From: Actinernus sp. WN-2022
Lineage: Eukaryota > Cnidaria > Anthozoa > Actiniaria > Actinernidae
Length of the DNA: 64,000 nt
Direction: 5' to 3'
Assembly: GCA_030867875.1 (NCBI GenBank)
Contig: JAOWCC010001589.1
Span: forward strand, 87,815,537-87,879,536
The first letter of the stretch is position 1, and each line of letters begins with the position of its first letter. The position numbers and the translations under genes are program-made. The notes under the pieces were generated by a model. It was given only the letters and a program-made list of their open reading frames with translations, was not told the origin of the DNA and searched no databases. This document shows positions 1-11,600 of this stretch, in pieces.

Positions 1-40
1 GGAAATCGTATGAAACATATTTTTGCCCACGAATTTTTCC

Positions 41-1110
41 CGGATGCTTCGAATATGATTTTAACAGTACTTGGCAGGAAGCCAGTATTGTTGGGCAGGT
101 TTAAAGTACAGGTCACAGGTCAGGTCACAGATCAGTCACTTCTTGTTTACTTCTTGTTTACCTGTGAACCCTAGCTCTAGGTGAGTGAGAACCCGTCGTT
201 TACCTGTGAACTCGTCCGATGGTTAGGGTTAGGTTTGTGGTTTGGGTTAGGATTTGTCTTAGAATTAACAACCTGACCTGTGAATTGTGACCTGTACTTT
301 AAACCTGCCGAGTATTGTTCTGTCTTTAGATTCTAATTCGGTTTACGAGTGCGACTTTTCACAACTGTACAAGCAAACACATACTCTTGCTACCTTGTTT
401 TCATGTCTCCAGTATTGCTTAGCTGTATTTGAAGATCTCTACTTTCCTTGCGAATGATATATTTTGAGTGCAAAATGAAATGTCGTACTCGCACTCGAGT
501 CAAACTCACAGCGAAGTAACAGCTGAACTCGGCAGATTGGAGTTTGACCCGCGATCGTAGTTTTGGTAGCAAGACTTTCTGGACGTACTGTAGGATGAAA
601 AAAAGGTAAAGGACATTGCTTTCTCTGCTAATAAAAATGCAAAACATATACAGTTACAGATAAGTCGTAACACCTCAGTGGAGGTCAGCCGTGCGAAATT
701 ATAATTACGAATGATCTTGATGCCAGAAGTGGTTGCTTTGTGCTTTGTATTTCCAACGAAGCCCGCCAGTCCCTTAGTGCAGCAAATCCCCGGGAAACTC
801 GCGTAGTAGTCCTTTTGAACCACAAGTGTTCTCTTGTAGACCTAGAGAAAGTAAAATGTGGACTGCTGAAGGATTATTTGTCGAGTCGCTTCGCCTCGCT
901 GTCTCAGTCCTTTCTACGGCATTCCTCTACTCGCCACTCTAGACCGGGATCCGAAGAAATATTCGAACTAAATTTCATTTTAAAAAGTATATATACAAAA
1001 GTTAAGATAAAAGAAAGTCAGTTAAGCATATATACCTATGAATAATTACACGATGGCCCAAGTGATACAATAACAACACTGATCTTTCTGATTTTCGTAG
1101 CCTTCGAAAA
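41..1110 (+). repeat. Dispersed repeat, copy A
   Basis: Apart from the fold-back element at 93-310, this stretch reads collinearly with 29215-29910. Shared landmarks include TAGCTGTATTTGAAGATCTC, AGCAAATCCCC and GGACTGCTGAAGGATTATTT. The copies are clearly diverged, with many substitutions and short indels. Short ORFs in it are not conserved between the copies, so I do not call a gene. The repeat may extend left of the window. Confidence 0.7.
84..319. mobile_element. Fold-back (MITE-like) element with 9-bp target duplication
   Basis: The element spans 93-310. Its ends are inverted copies of GGCAGGTTTAAAGTACAGG. It is flanked on both sides by the direct repeat AGTATTGTT (84-92 and 311-319). 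It has no coding capacity. A 9-bp target duplication is typical of Mutator-like transposons, but the superfamily is inferred. The related dispersed repeat at 29215-29910 lacks this insertion. Confidence 0.75.
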
Positions 1111-1160
1111 TGATTTGCGCACGCAAAGCACCATGGGCTCGGTCACAGGGTCTTTAAGTT

Positions 1161-2327
1161 ACCACATGGTGTTCATCAGGCTCATGTTTAGGGCCCCTGC
1201 TATTCCCCTTCTACTCTAGCAAGCTATTCGAGGTAATAAAGGGTCATCTCCCAGATGTACATGCGTATGCAAACGACACGCAACTCTATATGTCTTTTAA
1301 ACCCGACACCACATCAAGTCAGTCTAAGGCAATTGAAGCAATGGAATTATGCATAAAGGCAATCAGAGCGTGGATGATAACTGACAAGTTAAAGCTAAAT
1401 TATAACAAAACTGAATTCATGATAATTGGTACGCGACAACAACTTAGCAAGGTGAACATCGATAAGTTATCAGTCGGCGACGTCAGCATCGCCCCTGTCG
1501 CCAGCTGTGCAAGAGACCTTGGTACCTTGTTTGACACCAACCTGAGTCTAGTGACACATATTACTAAGACTTGTAAAGCTTCTTTCTATCATTTCCACAA
1601 CATACGTATAAGGAAGTGCATGCCTTCATAATGGGCCGTATTGATTATTGTAACAGTCTTCTTTACGGTTTACCGACCACTCATATCAATAAGCTGCAAC
1701 GCGTACAAAATGCAGCTATTAGGCTAATCTGCTCCATTCCGCACTTTAGTCGCATAACTCCTGTCTTATATGCTTTACATTGGCTGCCTGTTAGATTTAG
1801 AACTGATTTTAAGATTTTAGTTATTACTTTTAAGGCCATATATTGTCAAGCTCCAGAATATATTTGTAGCTTAATTCATGTTAAGAATCAATCTATGTAT
1901 AGTCTTCGCTCTAATTCTGAACTGCTGTTAGCGCCACCGACTGCTAAGACGAAGAAGACACTTGGTGACTGAGCGTTCGCTAGTGCGAACCCAGCACTCT
2001 GGAATAAACTACCAAGTGCAATCAGAGGAGAGGTCAATTTTACGTGTTTTAAGACCATACTCAAGACATTTTTATATAGGAAAGCTTATTAGTAGTTATT
2101 GTTATTCTATTGGCATTTTTTAGGTGCATTAACTAGTATTCGCTTTTTAGCATGCTTTTTAACTTTTTTAGATTATACACATGATGATTGTAAATAGTTA
2201 GTTATAAATAGTTATAGTAACTTATATAATTATGTATAGTCCTTCTTACACAGTTTGTAACTAGGCGCGTCTGATCATATAATATGTTAACTTGTGCCAT
2301 AGAAATGTTAAATATTATTATTATTAT
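1161..2327 (+). pseudogene. LINE reverse transcriptase fragment, broken
   Basis: This is the 3' part of a non-LTR retrotransposon of CR1/L2/jockey type, recognised from the translation. Reading starts near a GSCLGP block at 1179, reached only after a one-base frameshift in the preceding GVPQ-like segment. The catalytic YADD box follows as YAND (about 1267-1278), so the second Asp is lost. Then come TEFMIIGT and LGTLFD. A deletion with frameshift near 1605-1616 joins RIRK to HAFIMGRIDYCNSLLYGLP. The frame continues through LQRVQNAAIRLI and LHWLPVRFR to an in-frame TGA at 1970, after which the typical tail NPALWNKLPSAIRGE continues to a stop at about 2092. The 3' UTR ends in an ATT microsatellite (about 2309-2327). 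At least four lesions make it inactive. Confidence 0.9.
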
Positions 2328-2970
2328 TATGTTTGATCGGGATAATATTTACTCGTACAATGTTTTGGGATATGAGATTTTCATGGCTAACTCACCTAAT
2401 ATTAATGGCAAGCAGCTCATACTTTGACAGTCATGGTATTGTGTACCCACAAATCATTTAGTGGTGATGTTGTAACAATGACGTCATTGGTCACATGATT
2501 TTAAGTACATGCCCGTATCTCCCTCACTTCTAATGCCAGCTGGCAGCTCAAACTTTGATAGACATGGTATGGGATCCCCATGAAACAAGGGAAAAACGAT
2601 CTTGAAATTGATGGCCATCATTCGTCGCTGTGACTGTGAGGAAACAAACTTTTACTGGAGAAGACGCATCCAAGCTTTCGAAAGAATTTGGTCATGCTGT
2701 AGTTATGCTGCTTTCTAAGGCAAACATTCCGAAATGACTTATAATTTAGTGCTGTGAAGTTTTTCTGTGCTCTATCTGTGTCTACAGTATCTTGCTACAC
2801 TAATTCAAACCGCTTTACATCATATAAGTTATGTTTATGCTTCTGAAGTTCGGATCCCAGCTAGTATCTACTGCATGTAGCTGTGAAAACTTTGCCATTG
2901 CATGCTGATCCATTCACCTAATTGAAATCTTGCTAGCAGCCGGCTGGGCCATCTAATTTACTACAAGAAC
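2328..2970. other. Intergenic, no gene seen
   Basis: I see no coding exon, RNA gene or clear inverted repeat in this stretch. Two partly similar passages containing CAGCTCA and CTTTGA(C/T)AG(T/A)CATGGTAT, near 2411 and 2547, suggest an old internal duplication or repeat. Confidence 0.4.
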
Positions 2971-3340
2971 ACCAATGAACACCAATGAACACCAATGAAC
3001 ACCAATGAACACCAATGAACACCAATGAACACCAATGAACACCAATGAACACCAATGAACACCAATGAACACCAATGAACACCAATGAACACCAATGAAC
3101 ACCAATGAACACCAATGAACACCAATGAACACCAATGAACACCAATGAACACCAATGAACACCAATGAACACCAATGAACACCAATGAACACCAATGAAC
3201 ACCAATGAACACCAATGAACACCAATGAACACCAATGAACACCAATGAACACCAATGAACACCAATGAACACCAATGAACACCAATGAACACCAATGAAC
3301 ACCAATGAACACCAATGAACACCAATGAACACCAATGAAT
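2971..3340. repeat. Perfect 10-bp tandem array, 37 copies
   Basis: The unit ACCAATGAAC is repeated 37 times with almost no variation; only the final base differs. The unit length is not a multiple of three and the unit has no stop on the - strand, so all three minus frames stay open and produce spurious repetitive ORFs. Confidence 0.98.
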
Positions 3341-4084
3341 TCAGATCGCTTGACATTATAGAAATTGAAAATAAGATTCCGGCTAATTTCGGAGAAAACG
3401 TACGCTTTCCAGGCCAACATTTAAACTCAACTATATATATAGTCCCGGCCATCTAGCTAGGGTGCATAAATACTACAACTACAAACTTAATGTTGCATAT
3501 GTTAGAACTAGAATGATGCTTGATTTCATTTGTGAATTTAGTTTGAAAGTATAAAGTCCTGTTTCCAGCTGATTTCAAATTATTTTTCCATCTCACTTGA
3601 AATTCAGTGAAGGAACCAGAGGAACTGTGGTTTCAGCCATTTATCGCTATAGTAATATAATCCTGCATGATCCCAAATTGGTCTTTAATAACATATTAAT
3701 AGTTTCGGCCAGTTGAATATAATCACTAAATCCCATGGCTCTGTCTTGCTGGGCTTTTCTCTCTCTTCTCTCCCTAAAATTTCTTTCCCTAAACTCGTTA
3801 AATGGAACATGTTTCCCCCTAAAAAACACCACAACATGCACTCAAATAACTACTAATCTTTATTTCTTGAGTATATTTAGAGCACAGTTTCGCTAAAGGT
3901 CATTCTAGGAGTGAAAATCTAGATCCATAATCAGAGTTTCTCATGCAGTGATGTTTAAATTCATAGCTACTCAGAGAACCCAAAACAAGTTTAGAGGTAA
4001 AAACCTGTGGCATGGTATGCCTGTGGCCTGGCCAATTGGCTTGGTTGCTAAGTCAGGCAGTCATAGCTTGGTTACCAGGCTTAC
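3341..4084. other. Spacer without recognised features
   Basis: No exon of the downstream TatD-type gene, RNA gene or long repeat was recognised in this AT-rich stretch. Confidence 0.35.
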
Positions 4085-4392
4085 TTGTACTTTGTGTTTT
4101 GCGTTGGTATTTTGACTTTAGCATTGGTGTTTTTGGTTTTGCGCTTGTGTTTTTGGTTCTGCGTTTGTGTTTTTGGTTTTGAGTTAGTGTTTTTGGTTTT
4201 TGGTTAGTATTTTTGGTTTTGCGGTGGACTTTTTGGTTTTGTGTTAGTGTTTTTGGTTCTGCGTTAGTGTTTTTGCGCTTGTGTTTTTGGTTTTACGCAT
4301 GTGTTTTTGGTTTTGCACGTGTGTTTTTGGTTTTGCACATGCTTTTTTGGTTTTGCACGTTTTTTTTTTGGTTTTGCGCGTGTGTTTTGCAC
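4085..4392. repeat. Degenerate GT-rich minisatellite
   Basis: Irregular copies of a short unit like GTGTTTTTGGTTTTGCG recur with variable spacing. The + strand is strongly G/T biased. Translated ORFs here consist of F/W/C or K/T repeats and are not credible genes. Confidence 0.85.
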
Positions 4393-4673
4393 GTATGGGC
4401 CACCGTACAAAGGTCTCTAATGATAATGTCACATTATCTGCTGCCCTACAGGTTTTGCCAACAGCCTGTTCTTTCATGCAGTGGACTCTGTGCAGTTGTA
4501 TCACATCATGCTCCCATTGTTGAGGACTAGTGTCTTAGAAAACTTTATTCCAACTGATTGTCCCGCGACAATGCAATGACGACATCCCCCCCCCCCCCCC
4601 CATCAAAACGGTTGTCCCGGGACAATGGGACAAGAACAAGAGACATTATTTTTTCGTTGAAGTGGTTGTCCCC

Positions 4674-5380
4674 GTTGTCCCGTTAACCCAGTCTCTCAGC
4701 TATACTCATTAGTATGTATAAACAGTGGTTGTCCCGTTAACCCAGTCTCTCAGCTATACTCATTAGTATGTATAAACAGTGGTTGTCCTGTTAACCCAGT
4801 CTCTCAGCTATACTCATTAGTATGTATAAACAGTGGTTGTCCCGTTAACCCAGTCTCTCAGCTATACTCATTAGTATGTATAAACAGTGGTTGTCCCGTT
4901 AACCCAGTCTCTCAGCTATACTCATTAGTATGTATAAACAGTGGTTGTCCCGTTAACCCAGTCTCTCAGCTATACTCATTAGTATGTATAAACAGTGGTT
5001 GTCCCGTTAACCCAGTCTCTCAGCTATACTCATTAGTATGTATAAACAGTGGTTGTCCCGTTAACCCAGTCTCTCAGCTATACTCATTAGTATGTATAAA
5101 CAGTGGTTGTCCCGTTAACCCAGTCTCTCAGCTATACTCATTAGAATGTATAAACAGTGGTTGTCCCGTTAACCCAGTCTCTCAGCTATACTCATTAGTA
5201 TGTATAAACAGTGGTTGTCCCGTTAACCCAGTCTCTCAGCTATACTCATTAGTATGTATAAACAGTGGTTGTCCCATTAACCCAGTCTCTCAGCTATACT
5301 CATTAGTATGTATAAACAGTGGTTGTCCCGTTAACCCAGTCTCTCAGCTATACTCATTAGTATGTATAAACAGTGGTTGT
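4674..5380. repeat. 54-bp tandem array, 13 copies
   Basis: The unit carries GTTAACCCAGTCTCTCAGC and recurs every 54 bp from 4682, with near identity. On both sides lie copies of a partly palindromic block, GTTGTCC(C/T)GGGACAATGG (about 4611 and 5376). A C homopolymer of about 14 bases lies just upstream, near 4588. Confidence 0.97.
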
Positions 5381-5679
5381 CCTGGGACAATGGGACAACG
5401 ACTAGAAACCTTTTTTGCTGGGAAAGGTCCTCTTGTGCTGGTGCCTCACTATACTCAACACGGGTGATGCCACTATACCCAACTCGGATGACGTCATACC
5501 CAACAGGGGGAAAGAATGATGTCATTTGGTACTAACCAAGAAACTCCCCTAAAACTCCAGCATGTCTGAAGAAATAACTGTATAAAAGGTTTATAATTTT
5601 AGCTTTATTAAAATAGAAATTAGTTAGTAGTCGGACAATCAGCCATTCATCTCTGATACAATACTGTGTAAATTTACAG

Positions 5680-8600
5680 GATATTGATGAGGTTGTCCAA
5701 GCTGCAAAAAAGGTAATGTTAATATATAAATATGAACTTTGCACAACATTTGCAGATGGTGGACCAGTATAAATAATGCTCTTGTTGTTAGCTTCCCCAA
5801 GGGGGGGAACCCAGGGAAATGTGGGTACTTTGCTCATTTTGTATTGTATTGCAAATTACTTTCTAACATGAACGTTTCAAGAATTTAAAATAATTGGGAC
5901 AAATTACCTGATATTGCAGTGGCGTCTACGAATAGCAGTTTCAGCAGTATTGACCCGAACGCCTCACTTCGATGTAATGAAGCACTATTCAAACTTTATC
6001 TAAATGTAATAGTCGTGCTTGTTTCACCATAATATCAGCTATTAAGGCAAGTCGCCTACAAGAGTTAACCTACATTGTATATATATATTATATTAATTAA
6101 AATTACGTTCACCTCATATGAAAGCCCTTTCGAAATGATTAAGGATGTCATTTTCCATTTGTCAACATCTCATTTCGTTTCAGAGATATTCGTGTTTTTC
6201 CAATATGCAAATGAGTTGATCTATGATGTCAGTTGATTTGAAAAACCTTGAGGCAAATAACAAAATGAAGGATATCTCTGCCAATGGTTGATAAAAATAA
6301 TTAAAACTTTGCATATGCATGGATAAGGAAAACACAAATCAAATCAACTGATGTCATAATCCTTTGCATATTTGCAATCAGTGTAACGAGATGAGTGATT
6401 GACATACAAATAAATGTCATCCTTAATGCGAAAGGGTTTTCAAATGCGATCAACTTAATTTTTCATTCATTTAAGCTCCGTTCTTTAAAAGGGAAAGTAT
6501 AAATTACTGAAAGGAGCAGACAAAATAATATTGCAAAGAGCATTCAATACCTTTGAAGGAAGTCATCTTGGCTAGCCTGCAATGAAAGTATTTTGCACGA
6601 AAAATACCACGAGCAAAGTTCCCACATTTCTACAAGGGTTGGGTGGACATAAATTCAGGCTTCCACATTTCCCCACCACAAAGACATGAATCGGCTGACA
6701 GTTGCAAAGTTCCAACAAAGAGTCCAATTGAATTCTCCGACATACAGCCCAAGGGTCCCCACCTTGTGGAAGCTGATGACATAACCAGACATGGTGAGGA
6801 TATTTTAACATGTCCATATATATGGAGGACGGAGGGATTTTGTGGTTGTTCAATTTTATTTTTTTCCTTGATCATATTTAATCACCTAAAACATGCCAGA
6901 ATTCCACTGGTATTTGGACAACTACTGGTAGTCACAATTTGGGTTTGATAATATTGATTATCTCATATATAGCGAGTGTAGAGTTGGTCACTAAGTTGCA
7001 CCTCTATGGCATGCACGGAGATAGTTAAGATATGGGATGAAAATAATATTCTTCCTTAGCACGTAAGTGCTACAACCATATGCGAGGCTGGAGAAACAAG
7101 ATTTCCCTTTTCCTCAGAAGCTCATATTGACAGGTTACTAATCTAAACATGGTCGATATATGGCAGTACAGAGCCATCAGACCTGCATATGAACTGTTAC
7201 TAATCTAAACATGGTCGATATATGGCAGTATAGAGCCATCAGATCCGCATATCACGGGTTACTAATCTAAACATGGTCGATATATGGCAGTACAGAGCCA
7301 TCAGACCTGCATATCACGGGTTACTAATCTAAACATGGTCGATATATGGCAGTACAGAGCCATCAGACCTGCATATGACGGGTTAATAATCTAAACATGG
7401 TCGATATATGGCAGTACAGAGCCATCAGACCTGCATATGACGGGTTACTAATCTAAACATGGTCGATATATGGCAGTACAGAGCCATCAGACCTGCATAT
7501 GACGGGTTACTAATCTAAACATGGTCGATATATGGCAGTACAGAGACATCAGATCCGCATATCACGGGTTACTAATCTAAACATGGTCGATATATGGCAG
7601 TACAGAGCCATCAGACCTGCATATGACGGGTTACTAATCTAAACATGGTCGATATATGGCAGTACAGAGCCATCAGACCTGCATATGACGGGCTAATAAT
7701 CTAAACATGGTCGATATATGGCAGTACAGAGCCATCAGACCTGCATATGACAGGTTACTAATCTAAACATGGTCGATATATGGCAGTACAGAGCCATCAG
7801 ACCTGCATATGACGGGTTAATAATCTAAACATGGTCGATATATGGCAGTACAGAGCCATCAGACCTGCATATGATGGGTTAATAATCTAAACATGGTCGA
7901 TATATGGCAGTACAGAGCCATCAGACCTGCATATGACGGGTTACTAATCTAAACATGGTCGATATATATATGGCAGTACAGAGCCATCAGACCTGCATAT
8001 GACGGGTTAATAATCTAAACATGGTCGATATATGGCAGTACAGAGCCATCAGACCTGCATATGACGGGTTAATAATCTAAACATGGTCGATATATGGCAG
8101 TACAGAGCCATCAGACCTGCATATGATGGGTTAATAATCTAAACATGGTCGATATATGGCAGTACAGAGCCATCAGACCTGCATATGACGGGTTACTAAT
8201 CTAAACATGGTCGATATATATATGGCAGTACAGAGCCATCAGACCTGCATATGACCCGGGGTTACTAATCTAAACATGGTCGATATATGGCAGTACAGAG
8301 CCATCAGACCTGCATATGACGGGTTACTAATCTAAACATGGTCGATATATATATGGCAGTACAGAGCCATCAGACCTGCATATGACCCGGGGTTACTAAT
8401 CTAAACATGGTCGATATATGGTAGTACAGAGCCATCAGACCTGCATATGACGGGTTACTAATCTAAACATGGTCGATATATATATGGCAGTACAGAGCCA
8501 TCAGACCTGCATATGACCCCGGGGTTACTAATCTAAACATGGTCGATATATAGCAGTACAGAGCCATCAGACCTGCATATGACGGGTTACTAATCTAAAC

Positions 8601-11600
8601 ATGGTCGATATATGGCAGTACAGAGCCATCAGACCTGCATATGACGGGTTACTAATCTAAACATGGTCGATATATATATGGCAGTACAGAGCCATCAGAC
8701 CTGCATATGACCCGGGGTTACTAATCTAAACATGGTCGATATATGGCAGTACAGAGCCATCAGACCTGCATATGACGGGTTACTAATCTAAACATGGTCG
8801 ATATATATATGGCAGTACAGAGCCATCAGACCTGCATATGACCCCGGGGTTACTAATCTAAACATGGTCGATATATGGCAGTACAGAGCCATCAGATCCG
8901 CATATCACGGGTTACTAATCTAAACATCGTCACCACCTTTAAAATTCATGCCTCCAACTAATTTGAGTAGCATTTCTTCATATATTTTCAGCATGGTGTT
9001 ATTGCTATATTGGGTGTTACTGAATTCAGGAGCGACTTTTCAAAGCTTTTGGATCTTGCTGCAAGGTCAGTCCTGCATATCAATACACCTCACATTAAAA
9101 AAATGAAAATGTACTTCTTGTATTTTTATTTTATTTACTTAAAGAAAAAGAAAAAAAGTGTTTGTAGGCCTAGGTTGCTTATTTTAAGTAATCACATGGC
9201 ATGAGGGAAATTAGTGCATGATTAAATTTCCCCGTGAGCCGAGAGATGATTTGTGTCTCGACGCTGCAGGTAGAGGGACTTTTACAAATCATCCCGAGGC
9301 TCATGGGGAAATTTAATCACTAATTTCACAAATTGCCATGTGATTGTAATACTATGATCGCCAAGGAAGCGAACTGATCTTCGAAAAGTTTAGCGTTTAG
9401 TTTCTTCGTATAAATTACCGGTGACACGTATCAGCTGGCATTTACATGACATATCAAACGCAAACACCTATGCTATTCAGTACTCTAGAGACACAGGCTA
9501 GGAAAACATGCATGGTGCAATGGTATGATAATTATAATAAAAAGTATTTAAAGAACTCATGAGTGAGCATGCGCACACTGAAATAGTTGATCCCACATGG
9601 TTCGTGGCAAATGGTCAGCATAAGACAGGTCTCATTTTGGCTTAAATCTTACAACCGGGGCACAGGGTTAAATGAAGAGGCGTAATGCCTTCTCTAACCT
9701 GCAAGGGATGTAAGGGTTGATGCCTTTTCCTCCCTTATTCAGGTTATGCATTGTCCTCTAGTTTTCCGTCATGTTCAAGACTGGGAAGGTTAGAACTAAT
9801 CTTCCCTCTTGCATGTTTAATGAGGGAGATTAGAGTTCAAGTGTGCCTTGGAGAACAAAGAAAACAGAGGCGATCATGGCATTACTTAAAGTGCCTATCA
9901 CCCTTTTGCAATTTTGATAGCCGAAAAGTTTTGAGTACTTCTGTGAAGAAAGTTTTGGTTTAAAGGGAATACTTTATGATCTACGCTTGTTTGAAATCGT
10001 GTAAATGTGACCTTTCCTGACCCATGACCGCGTAAGTAAAAGCCTGGGTTGAAACCTGGACGTCATATAATTATTCGGCTTTGCAATCATTTGAAGAAAT
10101 ACTTAAGATGTTGACTAAAATGACTTTTTTCTTTACTAACAACTAAAAAACTGTGTATATTTTCTATGCATCGATGTTGTTGTGATAAAAAGGTGCCATG
10201 GAGAATAATGCATTAATGAGATGACGTCTACCCAGGTTTCGACCCAGGCTTTTACTTATGCGGTCATGGGTCAGGAAAGGTCACATTTACACGATTTCAA
10301 ACAAGCGTAGAACATAAAGTACTCACTTTAAACCAAAACTTCCTTCACAGAAGTACTCAAAACTTTTCGGAGGTTCATAAGCTATCAAAATTGCAAAAGG
10401 GTGATAGGCACTTTAAAATAACAAAATTGAACTGATTCCAGAGGATCGATTTCATTTTTATGATGATAAAAGTTAGGCTATGCATCTTTTTATTTATATA
10501 CTGTTTTTTTTTTTACTATTTCATGCAAAAATAAAAAAAGTGAATGAGCTCAATAGACCCTTACAGCTTGCCTGTTTGTTACCCCATGTCAGACCACGTG
10601 ATAGTTCTCCAGAGGATTCAGTGCTTTGTTTTCCAATTATAGAAATTGGTACATTTCCTCTTGGGATTCAGAAAAACAAAAAGACATTACTCAAGGGAAA
10701 AGTCAGGTGGTCTGAAATGGGGCAACAAACAGGCAAGCTGAAAGGGTCTATTGTATGCTGTAGGTACCCTGACTTTATAGCACCATGTCTTGGGATCCAC
10801 CCAGTACAAGGGCTTACCCCAGAGAGAAGTGTCTCACTAGATGATCTGGAAGGTGTCGAAGACTTCATTAGAGAAAATCATCAGAAACTGTTTGCTATTG
10901 GTGAAGTGAGTGGTTTTTAGCATATTAGGGGTGGGCCATAGATTTCTTGATGTACTGTTGGTTTTTCAAGGCAGGATATGATGTGAAACGTTAAACTTTT
11001 TTTGCGTTCTTAGATTGGACTGGATTTCACTCCAAGGTTCATCAAAACAAGTCAAGATAAAGACATACAGAAACAAGTGTTCACGAGGCAGGTACACAGA
11101 TATAACCTACTAGACACTGGGAAATGTTCAAAAGACGTAAAAGAAGGTTGTCGAACGTTGAAGGCTAATGAAGACAGAAAATAGTGACACAGGCAACATC
11201 AACTGATGGAACATTTATTCCTGTTCTTTTCCCCTTATTTTCAGATCAAACTCGCTCAGGAGCTCGACTTGCCAGTGTATGTCCCTGCTGTAGAATGATA
11301 ATATCCTTCTGTTGTATTGGTGCATATTTTCAGTGAATGACTGTTTTCCCCCCTTTAATATTGCATTTAATTTGCCTTGTTAAACAACTCTAACTTGACT
11401 TTGCCTTTTGCGTAGTAATGTTCACTCGAGGTCTGCAGGAAGACATGTGATTCAACTTTTAAAAGAACAAGGTTAGTACTTCATTTGTTAGTGTGGAAAT
11501 TTAAATCTTCTTCCATACCCTAATAAGGTCATAGGGCTTATTCTGCTTCTTCCATACCTTAATAAGGTCATTGGGCTTGTTGTGCTCTTCTTCCATACCC

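Noticed and set aside
2840..2920. Candidate first exon of the TatD gene (TTTGCCATTGCATGCTGATC region)
   Set aside because: Resembles CHCHL only superficially; no preceding Val-Asp, no start codon or suitable donor in phase.
2933..3452. Three overlapping minus-strand ORFs of 130-163 codons
   Set aside because: All are translations of the 10-bp array; all three frames are open because the unit lacks a minus-strand stop.
4213..4530. F/W/C-rich ORF resembling a membrane protein
   Set aside because: Low-complexity translation of a GT-rich minisatellite.
7136..8930. CRISPR-like array
   Set aside because: Units are directly tandem with no unique spacers, in an intron of an animal gene.
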